64,000 nucleotides of DNA from Dimorphilus gyrociliatus (lineage: Eukaryota; Annelida; Polychaeta; Dinophilidae). The translations under genes and the position numbers were made by a program. The stretch is from positions 1 to 64,000 of the forward strand of contig CAJFCJ010000002.1 in the NCBI GenBank assembly GCA_904063045.1, written 5' to 3'. Of this stretch, positions 12,901 through 22,762 are shown one piece after another; positions within the stretch are counted from its first letter, which is position 1; each line of letters opens with the position of its first letter. Below the pieces are notes generated by a model. The model saw nothing but the letters and a program-made list of their open reading frames with translations. It did no database searches and was not told the origin of the DNA.

Positions 12901-15030
12901 CTCTTTTTATTTTCTTATATATCACGATATTCTTAGATTAGAAAGAGGATATCTTTAACTTTTATTTATTTTTCTTCTATTCACCAAGGGTTTTGAAATA
13001 AAAAAGGATTATTATTATTATTTATTAAAAGAGATATTTCTTTCTCTTTTCTCCCCACACCCCCACTCCTTACCCTTCATTATCATTCTTAAATAAAGAA
13101 TTAATACATAAGAATATCTTTCACCATAAATTTTATATTCATTTTTTGCTTTTATTGTTTGCTTACGTTCTTCTTTTTTTTAAAAAAAAAAACATAGTAC
13201 TGCATTTTTATAACAGAAAAAACAGACATTTAAATCTTTTGTGGAGTTGAATAATTTAAATTTATTTCGCAGTTCGATAGTATGGAATTTAAACAATTTT
13301 TAACAAAACATAATATATGTATTGACACTGACACCCCCACGTTGTAGAAGAAATAAAATATAAAATATCTAAAAAATGCTTTTCTTTATAATATCTAACA
13401 AATTTTCGAATTATCGGTTATCGAACTTGAAAACAGAATGAATATTGTTAAGCCCCACAATTCTCAATATACAGTATATATATATATATATATATATGTA
13501 TTTTCATATACAAATATAGATTTTATTTTAAGGGAGGCGTTACTTTATACCTTTTGTTCACTGTCATAAACAAATGATTCATATTTTTTTTATTAAAAAA
13601 CCACATTTAAAATGTCAAAATTGTAAGCTAATATTAGCTAAATTATGCTGTATTTCTAAGAATTGAAATTTAATATTTGAATGGAAAATATGTAATTAAA
13701 AAATATTTTAAGAAATATTCCAAAATATTCTTTTTAATTTATCAATTTTGTAAAAATTCCTATAAGCAAATAAGAAAGATGTTTAAATTTAAGTCGAGTT
13801 TGGATTAGTATATAAAAAGAATTCAAATATGTATTCAATACTTTAAATATTGAAACTTTTCAACTTGACTGACTTGGCTATCTAGTATTCTAAAATTCTT
13901 TTAGAATGACCTTAACCATATCTTATTCCCTCACATTTATGACATTGACTTTTTTAAGAAGACTATGAAATGAAACAGGTTAGTTATTAATACGAATCCA
14001 AGTTTCGTTTTTTTGAAACGTATTTTTACTATTTTCGATTTGTTGTTGTTGTTATTGCCCTCGTCCTAATTTCTATCATTACTAGGCCTATTTTGGCAAG
14101 TAAATAGGTGTAAATATTTCAGGATCAAAACGATATACTATAATATAGTTTTAATAGAATATTATAATCATTGTGTTAGCTGTTGAAACGAACTTGGCAT
14201 TCGCAAAAAAAAGATAAAAATAATAGAATTCCCTTAAAACGAAATGAAATGCACAAGATATTTTGGATTTCTTTTTTATTTGAGCAGGCTATTTTCTCAC
14301 TCCCCTTTTCCCTTTCTCTTCTTACAGCTTTCTTTGTATTACACTTTCTCTCTTAAGTACACAAATACGCGAAAGACACCCACACACTCACACATACACA
14401 CACATTCTATACTTATATATATTTAACACAGCCTATCTTTGCCTAGATATTATTCCCCCTATTCTATTTTTTTCTATCTATCTTTTTACGCCTTCAATCG
14501 TTCTAAATTCGGTTATAAATTACGTCACACCAACGCTCATAAAAAAAAGAGCATATGAAATTGGATAGATATTTTTAGAGTAAAAATTGTAGTATTCTTT
14601 TTTGAGATGGCAATCGATAAAATATGAAATCTATAAAAAAAAAATGCCTTATATACTGTTTCCGCTAGATTTGTCGAAAATATACATAGATTATGGATAA
14701 AAGTTCGTGGTTCTCTAGCTTGAAAGAGCACGCTTAAGTATTTATACGTTATTCCATATTGACGATATATTAATTCGAGTAATATCCTAAATGGACGATT
14801 TAGTATAGAAAGAAAGATGTAAAAAAGGAAAATGAAATGAGCAAAAGAGATTCCAAGTTAGCTTTCCCTCTTTTTTTTTGTATGTGTTCGAAATCTAATC
14901 AACAATCCATCTAGTTTATCAGAATAAGTTAATGAGTTAGATGAGTGCGAATCGAGAATAGATTTCGTAGAATTTGATAAATCTATGACAAAAGGGTAAA
15001 TACCCTGAAATATAAATGATAAATTCATTA

Positions 15031-15069
15031 CAGGTGTCACATGGTGTCTATTAGAAACAGTCCCACGTG
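15031..15069. promoter_or_regulatory. Cluster of three E-box sequences
   Basis: CAGGTG (15031-15036), CACATG (15038-15043) and CACGTG (15064-15069) lie within 39 bp, about 1.1 kb upstream of the LRR receptor start. They match bHLH-type CANNTG sites; function is inferred only from the cluster. Confidence 0.35.
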
Positions 15070-15538
15070 ACAGCGTTCAATAAAACTGAACTTTTTTTGT
15101 TCGCAGCTCAGAAAGAGCTAAAAATTCGTAGATGGACGATCCTATATGTAAAACTTGATTATCCTTTTTATAATTTATATTAACGTACTCTCAGCAACTT
15201 TCGTTGTCAAGGTAATAATATTTTTATTAACATTATTAGATACGTTTGTTTACTCTGTCATATTTTTATAAAAGAAATTAATTGTACGTTTATCCAGGTT
15301 CCCCTTCTCAATAAATTCGATAATATATAATATAATCTCAATAGGTTATATTCCTTTCAATAGATATATTATGTCATGTTTTATTTTCTCTCTCGTCAAA
15401 TGTTTACCCATGCAAACATTTTCAGAGTGCAAAAGTTTTAATATTACCTCTCTTTTGTTTTTATAATTTTTAATTAATAAAAACAACCTAGATTTTATAG
15501 AATTTCATTATTTCATTAAGAAAGTTTTACTTTCCTTA

Positions 15539-15577
<39 letters not shown>

Positions 15578-15848
15578 ATCTCTTTCTTTCTAACTACTTA
15601 TCCTGCTCTATTTATTTCTCAGTTTGTAACTTTGCCTTTCAAATGATATTAAATTATTGAAAAGTATTTAAATAAGAAAGGAATTTAGAAAGATGAATGA
15701 AAATATCAATAAACTAAATAAAAGAGAAAAAATTAGTATTTTTTTTAATCTAAAATTTTAATACGAAATATATTAATTCGTGAAAAAATAAAGCGTCAAA
15801 TACTTTGATGGATTAATTTAAGATCATAAGCCTATTTCTGCAATACAA

Positions 15849-15874
15849 GGTCAACGCTCACTTAGTCGTTGACC
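15849..15874. promoter_or_regulatory. Inverted repeat with nuclear-receptor-like half-sites
   Basis: GGTCAACG at 15849-15856 is repeated as its exact reverse complement CGTTGACC at 15867-15874, with a 10-base spacer. With the flanking A each arm contains AGGTCA/TGACC, the nuclear-receptor half-site. It sits about 310 bp upstream of the LRR receptor ATG. Confidence 0.35.
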
Positions 15875-16181
15875 AGAAATTTTTACTTTAGTATGGATAT
15901 TGTGAAATAAGTAGTTATTTTATTCTTTTCAATCTCAAATCGTTTTTGTAGTAGTGAAAAAGAATAAAGAAATAATAATAATCAAATTTAATCATTCATA
16001 AATATTTAAGTATTGCGCAATATTATGTTACTAATAGAGTTATAGAAACATACAATTCCGTAGAATAGTATCAAGTAGTCATTATACAATAAGTATATGG
16101 TTTACATGGCAACTGGGCAATGATCAATATTGTATTTACAGGGTGACTCTGGGACAAACTCTGCAAACTTCTGCGAGGGCC

Positions 16182-19100
16182 ATGTTTATTCAATACTTAC
16201 GTCTATTTGTTTTGACTGCTATCTTGCAATACGTCAGCTGCAATGATGAATGTCCAGTTACAGAGGAGAATTGTCGATGTATTCCAAAATTTTCTGGAAC
16301 TAACTACACATTTTGGATTGAATGCGAAAGGTTAGGCGTAATTAACAGCGTTCCTGAATTTAAGCAATACTCAAGGCCTGTTCAAGTTTTACAAATTAGA
16401 AATTCGAATATAAATCGTATAAACAGCGATGCATTTAAAGGTTTAAATATTGAAATATTAAAATTGTTCTCATTGGGTATACAGCAACTTGATGAAAATT
16501 CATTTAGAGGATTAGAAAGTTCATTAAAGGAGCTTTACCTTGATAACAATAAAATATCCGATATTCCAGTAGGATGTCTTCAAAAGCTCACCAATTTGGA
16601 ATATATCGGTCTTGATGGAAATAGTTTACTGTATTTCATGGAAGATATTTTCCATAATTTAAAAAAGATCGTTCAAATAAATCTCTTTAATAATCGGCTG
16701 ATTATGTTACCTGATGGCGCTTTTACAGACTTACAAAATCTACAACTTCTATTAATATACAATAACGATTTGATTGAATTGCAATCGGATTTATTCAAAA
16801 ATCAAAAAAATTTAATCAATTTAGACGTCCATAGTAATAAAATAACGGAACTATATGAAACGACTTTCAGTAGTTTAGTTCGATTGGAACGATTGGACGT
16901 CTCTAATAATAAAATAAAATCAATAAAAACTGGTACATTAAAGAATTTACGTAGTTTAAAATTCTTGAATGCTGCTAGTAATCGAATTACAACTCTACCA
17001 TCGGAAGGTTTCTATTTTAATCCAAACTTAGAAGATATAGATTTAAATAACAATTTTATTCAATCAATTCCTGACGACTGTTTTATTGAACAAACGGATT
17101 TAAAACGATTAAAACTTGGAAATAATAATATTGGTTCTATGAAAAAGAATATTTTCACTGGTCTAATCAATTTAGAAATATTAACTCTATATAACAATTC
17201 TATAAAAACAATACATCCTGAGACTTTTCGCGATAATAGAAACTTACAAATACTGAGAATACAGGATAATAAAATTACTGAATTGGATAAAAGGATATTT
17301 GAAAAGAATTCCAAATTAATATCATTGGATCTATCGAATAATAACGTTCAATTAAATCATATGGAAACCTTCCATTCAATGAAAACTTTACTAACTCTTA
17401 AACTTGGAAATAATCGAATTGAACGTATTCCATCAGGAGTATTTCGTCCACTTACGTACTTATCTTATATGTATCTAAATGATAACAATATAAAGAATGT
17501 GAAAAGTGAAGATTTTTCAACATTGCAGAATTTAACCTCTTTGGATTTAAGTTCAAATTCTATTAATTCTATTGCTGATAATTCTTTTAGGAATTTAAAA
17601 AAGCTTTCCAGTCTGAATTTATCTTTTAACAAAATTCAAAAAATTTCCAGAAAATGGTTTGTCGATATTCATAGACTTATAAATCTATATTTACATAACA
17701 ACGAGATACAAATATTGGGGAACAGCGACTTTCAAGACTTGAATGATCTGGAGGAGTTGACTTTACATAATAACCAACTTATCTCTCTTACATCCCTATC
17801 TTTATCGCCTCTACCATCCGTTAAGATATTAAGTTTATCTGGAAATTATATCAAATCTATCAGGAAAGGAACTTTTGATAGTTTAAAAAGACTAAGAAAG
17901 TTAGATCTTTCACTCAATAAAATTAAAACTATTGATGAAGAAGTTTTCTCCAGAAAGATTAGAAATCTTCAAGAAATTAATTTAAGAGATAACGATTTAC
18001 AAACAATTCCAAAAAGTATTGGAGAATTATCATTAATTCAACCCGGTTTATTAAAATTGGAAGGTAATCCTTTGAATTGCTCTTGCGATATTATTTTCCT
18101 CAGGGGTTCAACTATGCCGAGTCGTAATAGTACTTGTATGGATAGACAAGGCAAAAGGGGCTATTACGTTATTTGTATGCCTGATTTTGGCTGCCAGAGT
18201 GGATATAGTATTCCAAAGTCTCAAGAAGAATATTGCAACAAATATGTACCTTATATTCCGTTATTTACAACTTTACAACCACTAACTACAGAAGCGACAT
18301 CTATTGCTACAACTGAAATTATAACAACTACGGAGAGTACAGCTGCCGACGTAGCATCGACCGTCACCTCTAGGCAGAGTTCAACAACTTTGGCAGAAAT
18401 ATCAACTGCCACGTCTGTGCAAACAAAGCAGAAGACTACAAAAATGCCTACCATGATGAAAGCGACATCTACAGCAACGAGTAAGCTTACTTCCACTGAC
18501 CCAACTACTGCGCCACCTACCTCCTTCAAAACGACTCAAGCAGTGGAGACATCTACAGCCATTCCAACAACCACCACTACCCGCCTAACGACGAAGACAA
18601 CTCGAAAAGTGGAGACATCTACAGCCATTCCAATAACCACCACTGTCCGTATCACGACTCAGACAAACCGAGAAGTGGAGACATCTACAGCTATTCCAAC
18701 AACCACCGTCCATCCTACTCAAGCACGGGAGACGTCTACCACCGTTCCAACGACTGTCCATCCAACAACTAAACCAGTTGTTGAGACAACCACTGCCAGT
18801 TGGACAACTCTCCCGCCTACAACTTTTTCAGGCACTAAACTGAATAAGCATAGCACAACCATGCAAAATGACGTCTCATCAATGAATATATTAACAAAGG
18901 CGGAGACCTCAGTCAAGACTAAATTTTCAGCAATAACTTCAAAAAGTACAAAAACCCCTTCAACTATTATCACGCATAGCGTAACTAAAAATAACTTGGA
19001 CGAGACGGATACCACAATGATGACGTCTAAAAGAATCACGAAAAGTGCTAATGTTGATACAACAAAATTTAATAGAATTAGTCAAGAAACCTACGCTGAT

Positions 19101-19586
19101 TTATCAACAGTAGATTATACTACACAAACGTTTACCCCCAAAATAAAAGTTACAACTGAAGATCCCACAAACAAAAACGAAGAAATCAAAACAACACGAT
19201 CACCTACTAAAAACAATCACTTACAAACAGAACAAACCGCTATAAATGAGATGACCACACTAGCAACAGAACCACCCGCAGGAGAGAGAATTTCAAAGAG
19301 TTCACTCTCAAAAACAGTTATTATAACTATAATTGTATGTTCAGTTGTTGCCGTAATACTTATCTTCCTCGCTCTCCTTATATGTGTTGTCCTAAAGGCA
19401 AGAAGGAAAATTACAACTGAAAAAGAAACATCCGATAAGTCAACTGTAAATCTAACGGAATCTCCACCATTTCTAGACACGATTGAAGATGGAAATTTAA
19501 AGAATTTCGACGATTTTACAAATAGTTTATCTGTTCAATCGGAAGTTGTTACCAACGATGTTATATACGTTGAACCATTTGGGTAG
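16182..19586 (+). CDS. Single-pass LRR receptor with mucin-like Thr-rich stalk
   Basis: A 1134-residue type I membrane protein in one exon. The chosen start is the ATG at 16182 (MFIQYLRLF); the frame is open upstream but lacks an earlier ATG in this exon. Order of parts: a hydrophobic signal peptide (about 1-21), an N-terminal cysteine cap with DECPVTEENCRC, then more than 20 leucine-rich repeats of about 24 residues (roughly 60-630, pattern LxxLxLxxNxI). Next come a C-terminal cap (GNPLNCSCD with later cysteines) and a Ser/Thr/Pro-rich stalk (about 700-1040) expected to be O-glycosylated. A transmembrane helix follows at about 1045-1071 with KARRK stop-transfer, then a short tail of about 63 residues. 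The stalk contains a 22-residue tandem repeat starting VETSTAIP. No kinase or TIR domain is present, so this is not a Toll receptor; adhesion or guidance-type LRR proteins are the best analogy. Ligand unknown. Confidence 0.9.
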   Translation: MFIQYLRLFVLTAILQYVSCNDECPVTEENCRCIPKFSGTNYTFWIECERLGVINSVPEFKQYSRPVQVLQIRNSNINRINSDAFKGLNIEILKLFSLGIQQLDENSFRGLESSLKELYLDNNKISDIPVGCLQKLTNLEYIGLDGNSLLYFMEDIFHNLKKIVQINLFNNRLIMLPDGAFTDLQNLQLLLIYNNDLIELQSDLFKNQKNLINLDVHSNKITELYETTFSSLVRLERLDVSNNKIKSIKTGTLKNLRSLKFLNAASNRITTLPSEGFYFNPNLEDIDLNNNFIQSIPDDCFIEQTDLKRLKLGNNNIGSMKKNIFTGLINLEILTLYNNSIKTIHPETFRDNRNLQILRIQDNKITELDKRIFEKNSKLISLDLSNNNVQLNHMETFHSMKTLLTLKLGNNRIERIPSGVFRPLTYLSYMYLNDNNIKNVKSEDFSTLQNLTSLDLSSNSINSIADNSFRNLKKLSSLNLSFNKIQKISRKWFVDIHRLINLYLHNNEIQILGNSDFQDLNDLEELTLHNNQLISLTSLSLSPLPSVKILSLSGNYIKSIRKGTFDSLKRLRKLDLSLNKIKTIDEEVFSRKIRNLQEINLRDNDLQTIPKSIGELSLIQPGLLKLEGNPLNCSCDIIFLRGSTMPSRNSTCMDRQGKRGYYVICMPDFGCQSGYSIPKSQEEYCNKYVPYIPLFTTLQPLTTEATSIATTEIITTTESTAADVASTVTSRQSSTTLAEISTATSVQTKQKTTKMPTMMKATSTATSKLTSTDPTTAPPTSFKTTQAVETSTAIPTTTTTRLTTKTTRKVETSTAIPITTTVRITTQTNREVETSTAIPTTTVHPTQARETSTTVPTTVHPTTKPVVETTTASWTTLPPTTFSGTKLNKHSTTMQNDVSSMNILTKAETSVKTKFSAITSKSTKTPSTIITHSVTKNNLDETDTTMMTSKRITKSANVDTTKFNRISQETYADLSTVDYTTQTFTPKIKVTTEDPTNKNEEIKTTRSPTKNNHLQTEQTAINEMTTLATEPPAGERISKSSLSKTVIITIIVCSVVAVILIFLALLICVVLKARRKITTEKETSDKSTVNLTESPPFLDTIEDGNLKNFDDFTNSLSVQSEVVTNDVIYVEPFG
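18543..18720 (+). repeat. Intragenic 66-bp tandem repeat in the mucin stalk
   Basis: Near-identical units of about 66 bp, each beginning GTGGAGACATCTACAG and encoding VETSTAIP followed by Thr/Arg-rich sequence. Two full copies and a partial third are seen, with looser copies downstream. Such repeats commonly vary in number between individuals. Confidence 0.8.
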
Positions 19587-20158
19587 ACGCAAACTACATC
19601 TACCCGTTTTCTTATTAATCGATTAAAATGCATTTTCTTTTTGTTTTCAACTTATTAATATAGTATTTGTTAACTAGTTTTTTTTTTTTGACGATTTATA
19701 AATACATTTTATAAGAAAAGAGTAACGAGAATTTATTTTCCAAAGTTTTACGAGTTCAATGTCATTTGGGAGGGAAGAGAAAAAAGAACAAAAACAAATT
19801 TACGAATATTTAAATCCTTATCTCCTTATTTGGTAATGGTTTCATTGATGTTATATATATATATATATAAACATATTAATATCTTATTGTTAAATCGTTT
19901 CTACTATAAAATATTCCCCTTAACCCTTTTTAATATATAATGTATGTCCATTAACAAGACCATAATCTCATAGGCAAGTAATTATGAGACCTAATTTCAA
20001 TTACAACTTTGGTTTTCTTTTGGAATTTTTTAAAATTCCACTGTAAGCGTAATAAAAAGTAAGTTGAAATATTATTTATAAAAATAGATAGAATAAATTT
20101 CTATGACAGATAAGGAAAAAAAAGGCTCAACTTAGCCTAACGGATGTGGCCTAAACTG
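19587..20158. other. Intergenic spacer, LRR gene 3' flank
   Basis: About 570 bp of AT-rich DNA between the LRR gene stop and the IL-17-like gene TATA box. It contains a TA microsatellite near 19853-19870 and AATAAA-like sites; no coding signal. Confidence 0.6.
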
Positions 20159-20166
20159 TATAAAAG
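20159..20166 (+). promoter_or_regulatory. TATA box of the IL-17-like gene
   Basis: TATAAAAG lies 61 bases before the ATG at 20220, which would place the transcription start near 20190 and give a 5' leader of about 30 bases. Canonical TATA boxes are typical of inducible genes. Confidence 0.6.
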
Positions 20167-20219
20167 TGTCAATCTCTTTTATTCAAACTTAAAATTTAAC
20201 TTACTGCGACCGAGTCAAA

Positions 20220-20885
20220 ATGAAAATTTCTTTAATTTTGTCCCTACAACTTTATTCTCTTTTCTCTAATTTATCTATAGAGGATGGTCAACATGTCTCA
20301 ACTTCAATAAATAAAACTATGGAAGAAAATGACAAAAGTTCCAAATCTTTATTCAGGAAAAGGAGATCTAGCTATAATTGCTTAGCGATAAATCCCCCGG
20401 ATTTAAGTGAAAGATTAAATTCAATTCGAAAAAATACCAAAGACCAAATAATTGGGATTGACGACGAAGCTGAGAGTTTTGGGTTCGATTACGCAAGACT
20501 TGTTAAAGGTAAAGAGCAAACGCAGTGCCCAGAAAGTCTTGAAGCCTTACGAAAGGAGGTGGGAAATAGAACGGAGGACGTCGTCTCGTGCCCATCTTAT
20601 ACTGTTCTTAACTTTGACAATGATAGGTTTCCAAGAACAATTACAGAAAAAAAATGCAGATGCAGTAGCAACTGCGAATCAATGCATCCTAAAAAATTAT
20701 GCTCCTGCCTTACTGATTTAGCGATTGCACCTACTAACAGTTCACCATTGTCAACGTGCAAACCATATCTAATCAAGAGAATATTCTTGGTAAAAAACGG
20801 GGAATGCCAAAACGGATACGCCAAATATGTACCACAATTTAGAAAAGTTCAAGTTTCTTGTTCTTGCCAGTCTCTAATTAATTAA
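20220..20885 (+). CDS. IL-17-like secreted cysteine-knot cytokine precursor
   Basis: A 221-residue precursor in one exon. Residues 1-17 are a hydrophobic signal peptide (MKISLILSLQ). A furin-type site RKRR at 46-49 follows a short propeptide. The C-terminal half (about 100-219) shows the IL-17 family layout: a CPSYTVLNFDNDRFPRTI segment corresponding to the family's W/Y...D..R.P..I strand, then an EKKCRCSSNC cysteine cluster. Next are a strand with IKRIFLVKNGEC and a final KYVPQFRKVQVSCSC, which matches the terminal cysteine motif of IL-17s. Extra cysteines (KKLCSC, STC) are lineage-typical variation. IL-17s are known from molluscs and annelids as immune cytokines acting through IL-17 receptors; function here is inferred from the fold. 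The stop lies inside a TTAA repeat. The upstream TATA box and A/T-rich 3' flank with ATTTA fit an inducible, short-lived mRNA. Confidence 0.78.
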   Translation: MKISLILSLQLYSLFSNLSIEDGQHVSTSINKTMEENDKSSKSLFRKRRSSYNCLAINPPDLSERLNSIRKNTKDQIIGIDDEAESFGFDYARLVKGKEQTQCPESLEALRKEVGNRTEDVVSCPSYTVLNFDNDRFPRTITEKKCRCSSNCESMHPKKLCSCLTDLAIAPTNSSPLSTCKPYLIKRIFLVKNGECQNGYAKYVPQFRKVQVSCSCQSLIN

Positions 20886-20899
20886 TTAATTAATTATAT
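20877..20899. repeat. (TTAA)n microsatellite across the IL-17-like stop codon
   Basis: ATTAATTAATTAATTAA repeats begin in the last codons (Ile-Asn) and supply the TAA stop. Length change of the repeat could alter the last residues but would quickly meet another TAA. Confidence 0.85.
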
Positions 20900-22053
20900 T
20901 TATTTTTGATTGAAAGCTATGTCCAATTTAATAAATATACTTGTATGATTAATGGTGTAAATACAGATTTTTTGATAAAAAAGAGAAGTTTTAAAAGTTA
21001 AAGTAAAAAAAAGAAAATGACTAAATTGTAAACGAAAAGTTAAATTGTTAATATAACTTTTAAATAACCAGTATTTCCAATATTTTATAACAAAAAGCAT
21101 ATTTTTCACTTATAATATTTAAATATATTAGTAAAATGTATATTTATGGTTTGTTAATTTGAATTGAAAAACCATATACATTCCCTTTGTAAAATACCAC
21201 AAATTTTCCATTTAATCTATTTATATAGATTACCTATGGGAGATGGTTCTTGTAATGTCATAATTCGGTATATTAAGCAATCTGTTCTATACTAAATACA
21301 TACAATAATATTTTTTGTATGAATAAAAGCAATAAAAGAGAGCTATAAACATTCTATTAGAAAAAGTTTTTTTTTTAAAATAAAACATCATTATTGTTGG
21401 ATTTTACACACTTTTTATAAGCTCTTGAGATATTCTTGTTTTCGTTATTATTTTGGTATTTCTGATAGTCAAAAATAAAAAATACCTTATTTTTCATATA
21501 ACCTACTTTTAGAAATATTTTTTTGCATTTTTCTTTTGTTTATAAGAATATAAATTATTAGTTATAAATGAGCGCAACGATAATCCATATAATAACAATG
21601 CGAATACAGGGAAAAAAACATAAAAATGAATATTTCAATGGGAAAAAGAGCGTCTTAAAGTTGTAGTACTGGTTGGATAATCCTTTCGTTTCCTTAAGCA
21701 AATGATATTTATTGAATATCGTGCTTAATTAAGCCTATAAAATAAAAATGAGCTTTCAATCTCCGTAAGTAAACTGATTGAATATAATAAAGCTTTAGCG
21801 TTTAATTATAAAACTGAGAGAGCTAAGTATCTCTGTTTAATAAATATCTACTGTATATAAGTGGCCTATCGAATGAGCATTGCAGCCGAACAATCAATCG
21901 GGAACATTGACGACAAGAACAATGGCATAAGATATCAACTGAATATAATATACCATATGGATCATTCTGTTTGCTGTACATGTTTTTTCTTTTCAGTCTT
22001 TAGTCTTCAAAAGTTGAAGAAAGACTAGTATGAAAGTTGGATAGTTGACGATA
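20900..22053. other. Intergenic region with a possible promoter for the next gene
   Basis: AT-rich spacer after the IL-17-like gene. A TATATAAG box at about 21854-21861 lies some 200 bp before the 234-aa reading frame. A pyrimidine tract ending TTTTCAG near 21997 may be a 5' UTR intron acceptor. Nothing else was recognised. Confidence 0.45.
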
Positions 22054-22057
22054 ACAA

Positions 22058-22762
22058 ATGGATCTCTTTCTACCCTCAATCGGTTCGAAATTTCAGACTT
22101 TACAATCGCATAATTTGGATAAAAACGACAATGATATAAAGAAAGATGAAATTTCCCTTCCGTATAGTAATTTGTTAGAAGATTGGCTAAAAGCTTTACC
22201 TCCTACACCTTGTCAATCACTACCACCGGTGTTTCGTGATTTAATAAAAAATGAAAAAAAAAATACACAACGTTATCTAAGACGGAAGGAGAAAAATGAC
22301 GAGAACAAAGCCGGAACAAAATCCAGCTTATTTGCAAAAAAGAGAAAAAATTTACCAACAATTCGTGAGCAAAGCAGACAAACAAGACTATCTCATATAA
22401 ATGATTCACTTATAACAACCTGTATGAGCCCTAAGAAATCCGTTAGAGACGACAAGTGTACATCTTCCAAAATTGAGGATGCTAGTCGTTTTCGTGATAC
22501 ATACTTTCCCGACGATGCGTCAACTTCCGGGTCATCGTTGCCCGAATATTTATTTAGTGAGCAAATATTTAAAACAAAACCTTCGTTAGCCGATGGAAGA
22601 AGAACGGACCTATTAAAAATACGTCAACAAAGTACATTAAAAACAACCCTTTGTTCTTCGGTTGACTTTGAAAGTCTTAAAGACAATACCCTATACGTTA
22701 GTTCAGAAGAAGTGAATGTATTCGCTAAATGTCAAAATTGGTTAGACAATTATACTTCTTAA
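22058..22762 (+). CDS. Unrecognised 234-aa basic protein
   Basis: One uninterrupted frame starting MDLFLPSIGSKF. I do not recognise the family. It is hydrophilic, rich in Lys, Arg and Ser, without signal peptide or membrane segment, and probably mostly disordered. The only hydrophobic block is at about residues 30-62 (LLEDWLKALPPTPCQSLPPV), which could be a short helix or docking motif. A strongly basic segment follows (about 65-100, KKRKNLPTIREQ), compatible with nuclear localisation. The C-terminus is more acidic with an NWLDNYTS ending. Codon use and lack of stops over 700 bp in DNA this AT-rich, plus a TATA box about 200 bp upstream, support a real gene. A role cannot be proposed. Confidence 0.6.
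   Translation: MDLFLPSIGSKFQTLQSHNLDKNDNDIKKDEISLPYSNLLEDWLKALPPTPCQSLPPVFRDLIKNEKKNTQRYLRRKEKNDENKAGTKSSLFAKKRKNLPTIREQSRQTRLSHINDSLITTCMSPKKSVRDDKCTSSKIEDASRFRDTYFPDDASTSGSSLPEYLFSEQIFKTKPSLADGRRTDLLKIRQQSTLKTTLCSSVDFESLKDNTLYVSSEEVNVFAKCQNWLDNYTS

Larger units (their letters stand above)
7344..16181. other. 8.8-kb gene-poor, repeat-rich intergenic region
   Basis: No convincing coding sequence on either strand; open frames are short, compositionally biased and lack motifs. It carries many microsatellites, a G-rich tract near 9972-9998, an E-box cluster near 15031-15069 and an inverted repeat at 15849-15874. A pyrimidine-rich stretch ending in an AG at about 16140 could be the acceptor of a 5' UTR intron of the downstream LRR gene. 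The spacing suggests a regulatory landscape, but this is inference. Confidence 0.6.

Noticed and set aside
16143-16181. Thirteen extra codons before the LRR receptor ATG
   Set aside because: No ATG there, and an acceptor-like TTTACAG directly precedes, so it is more likely 5' UTR; the signal peptide begins at 16182.
18251-19039. Long valine-rich minus-strand open frames under the LRR receptor stalk
   Set aside because: They are the antisense reading of Thr-rich (ACN) codons; the plus-strand frame is continuous and has clear domains.
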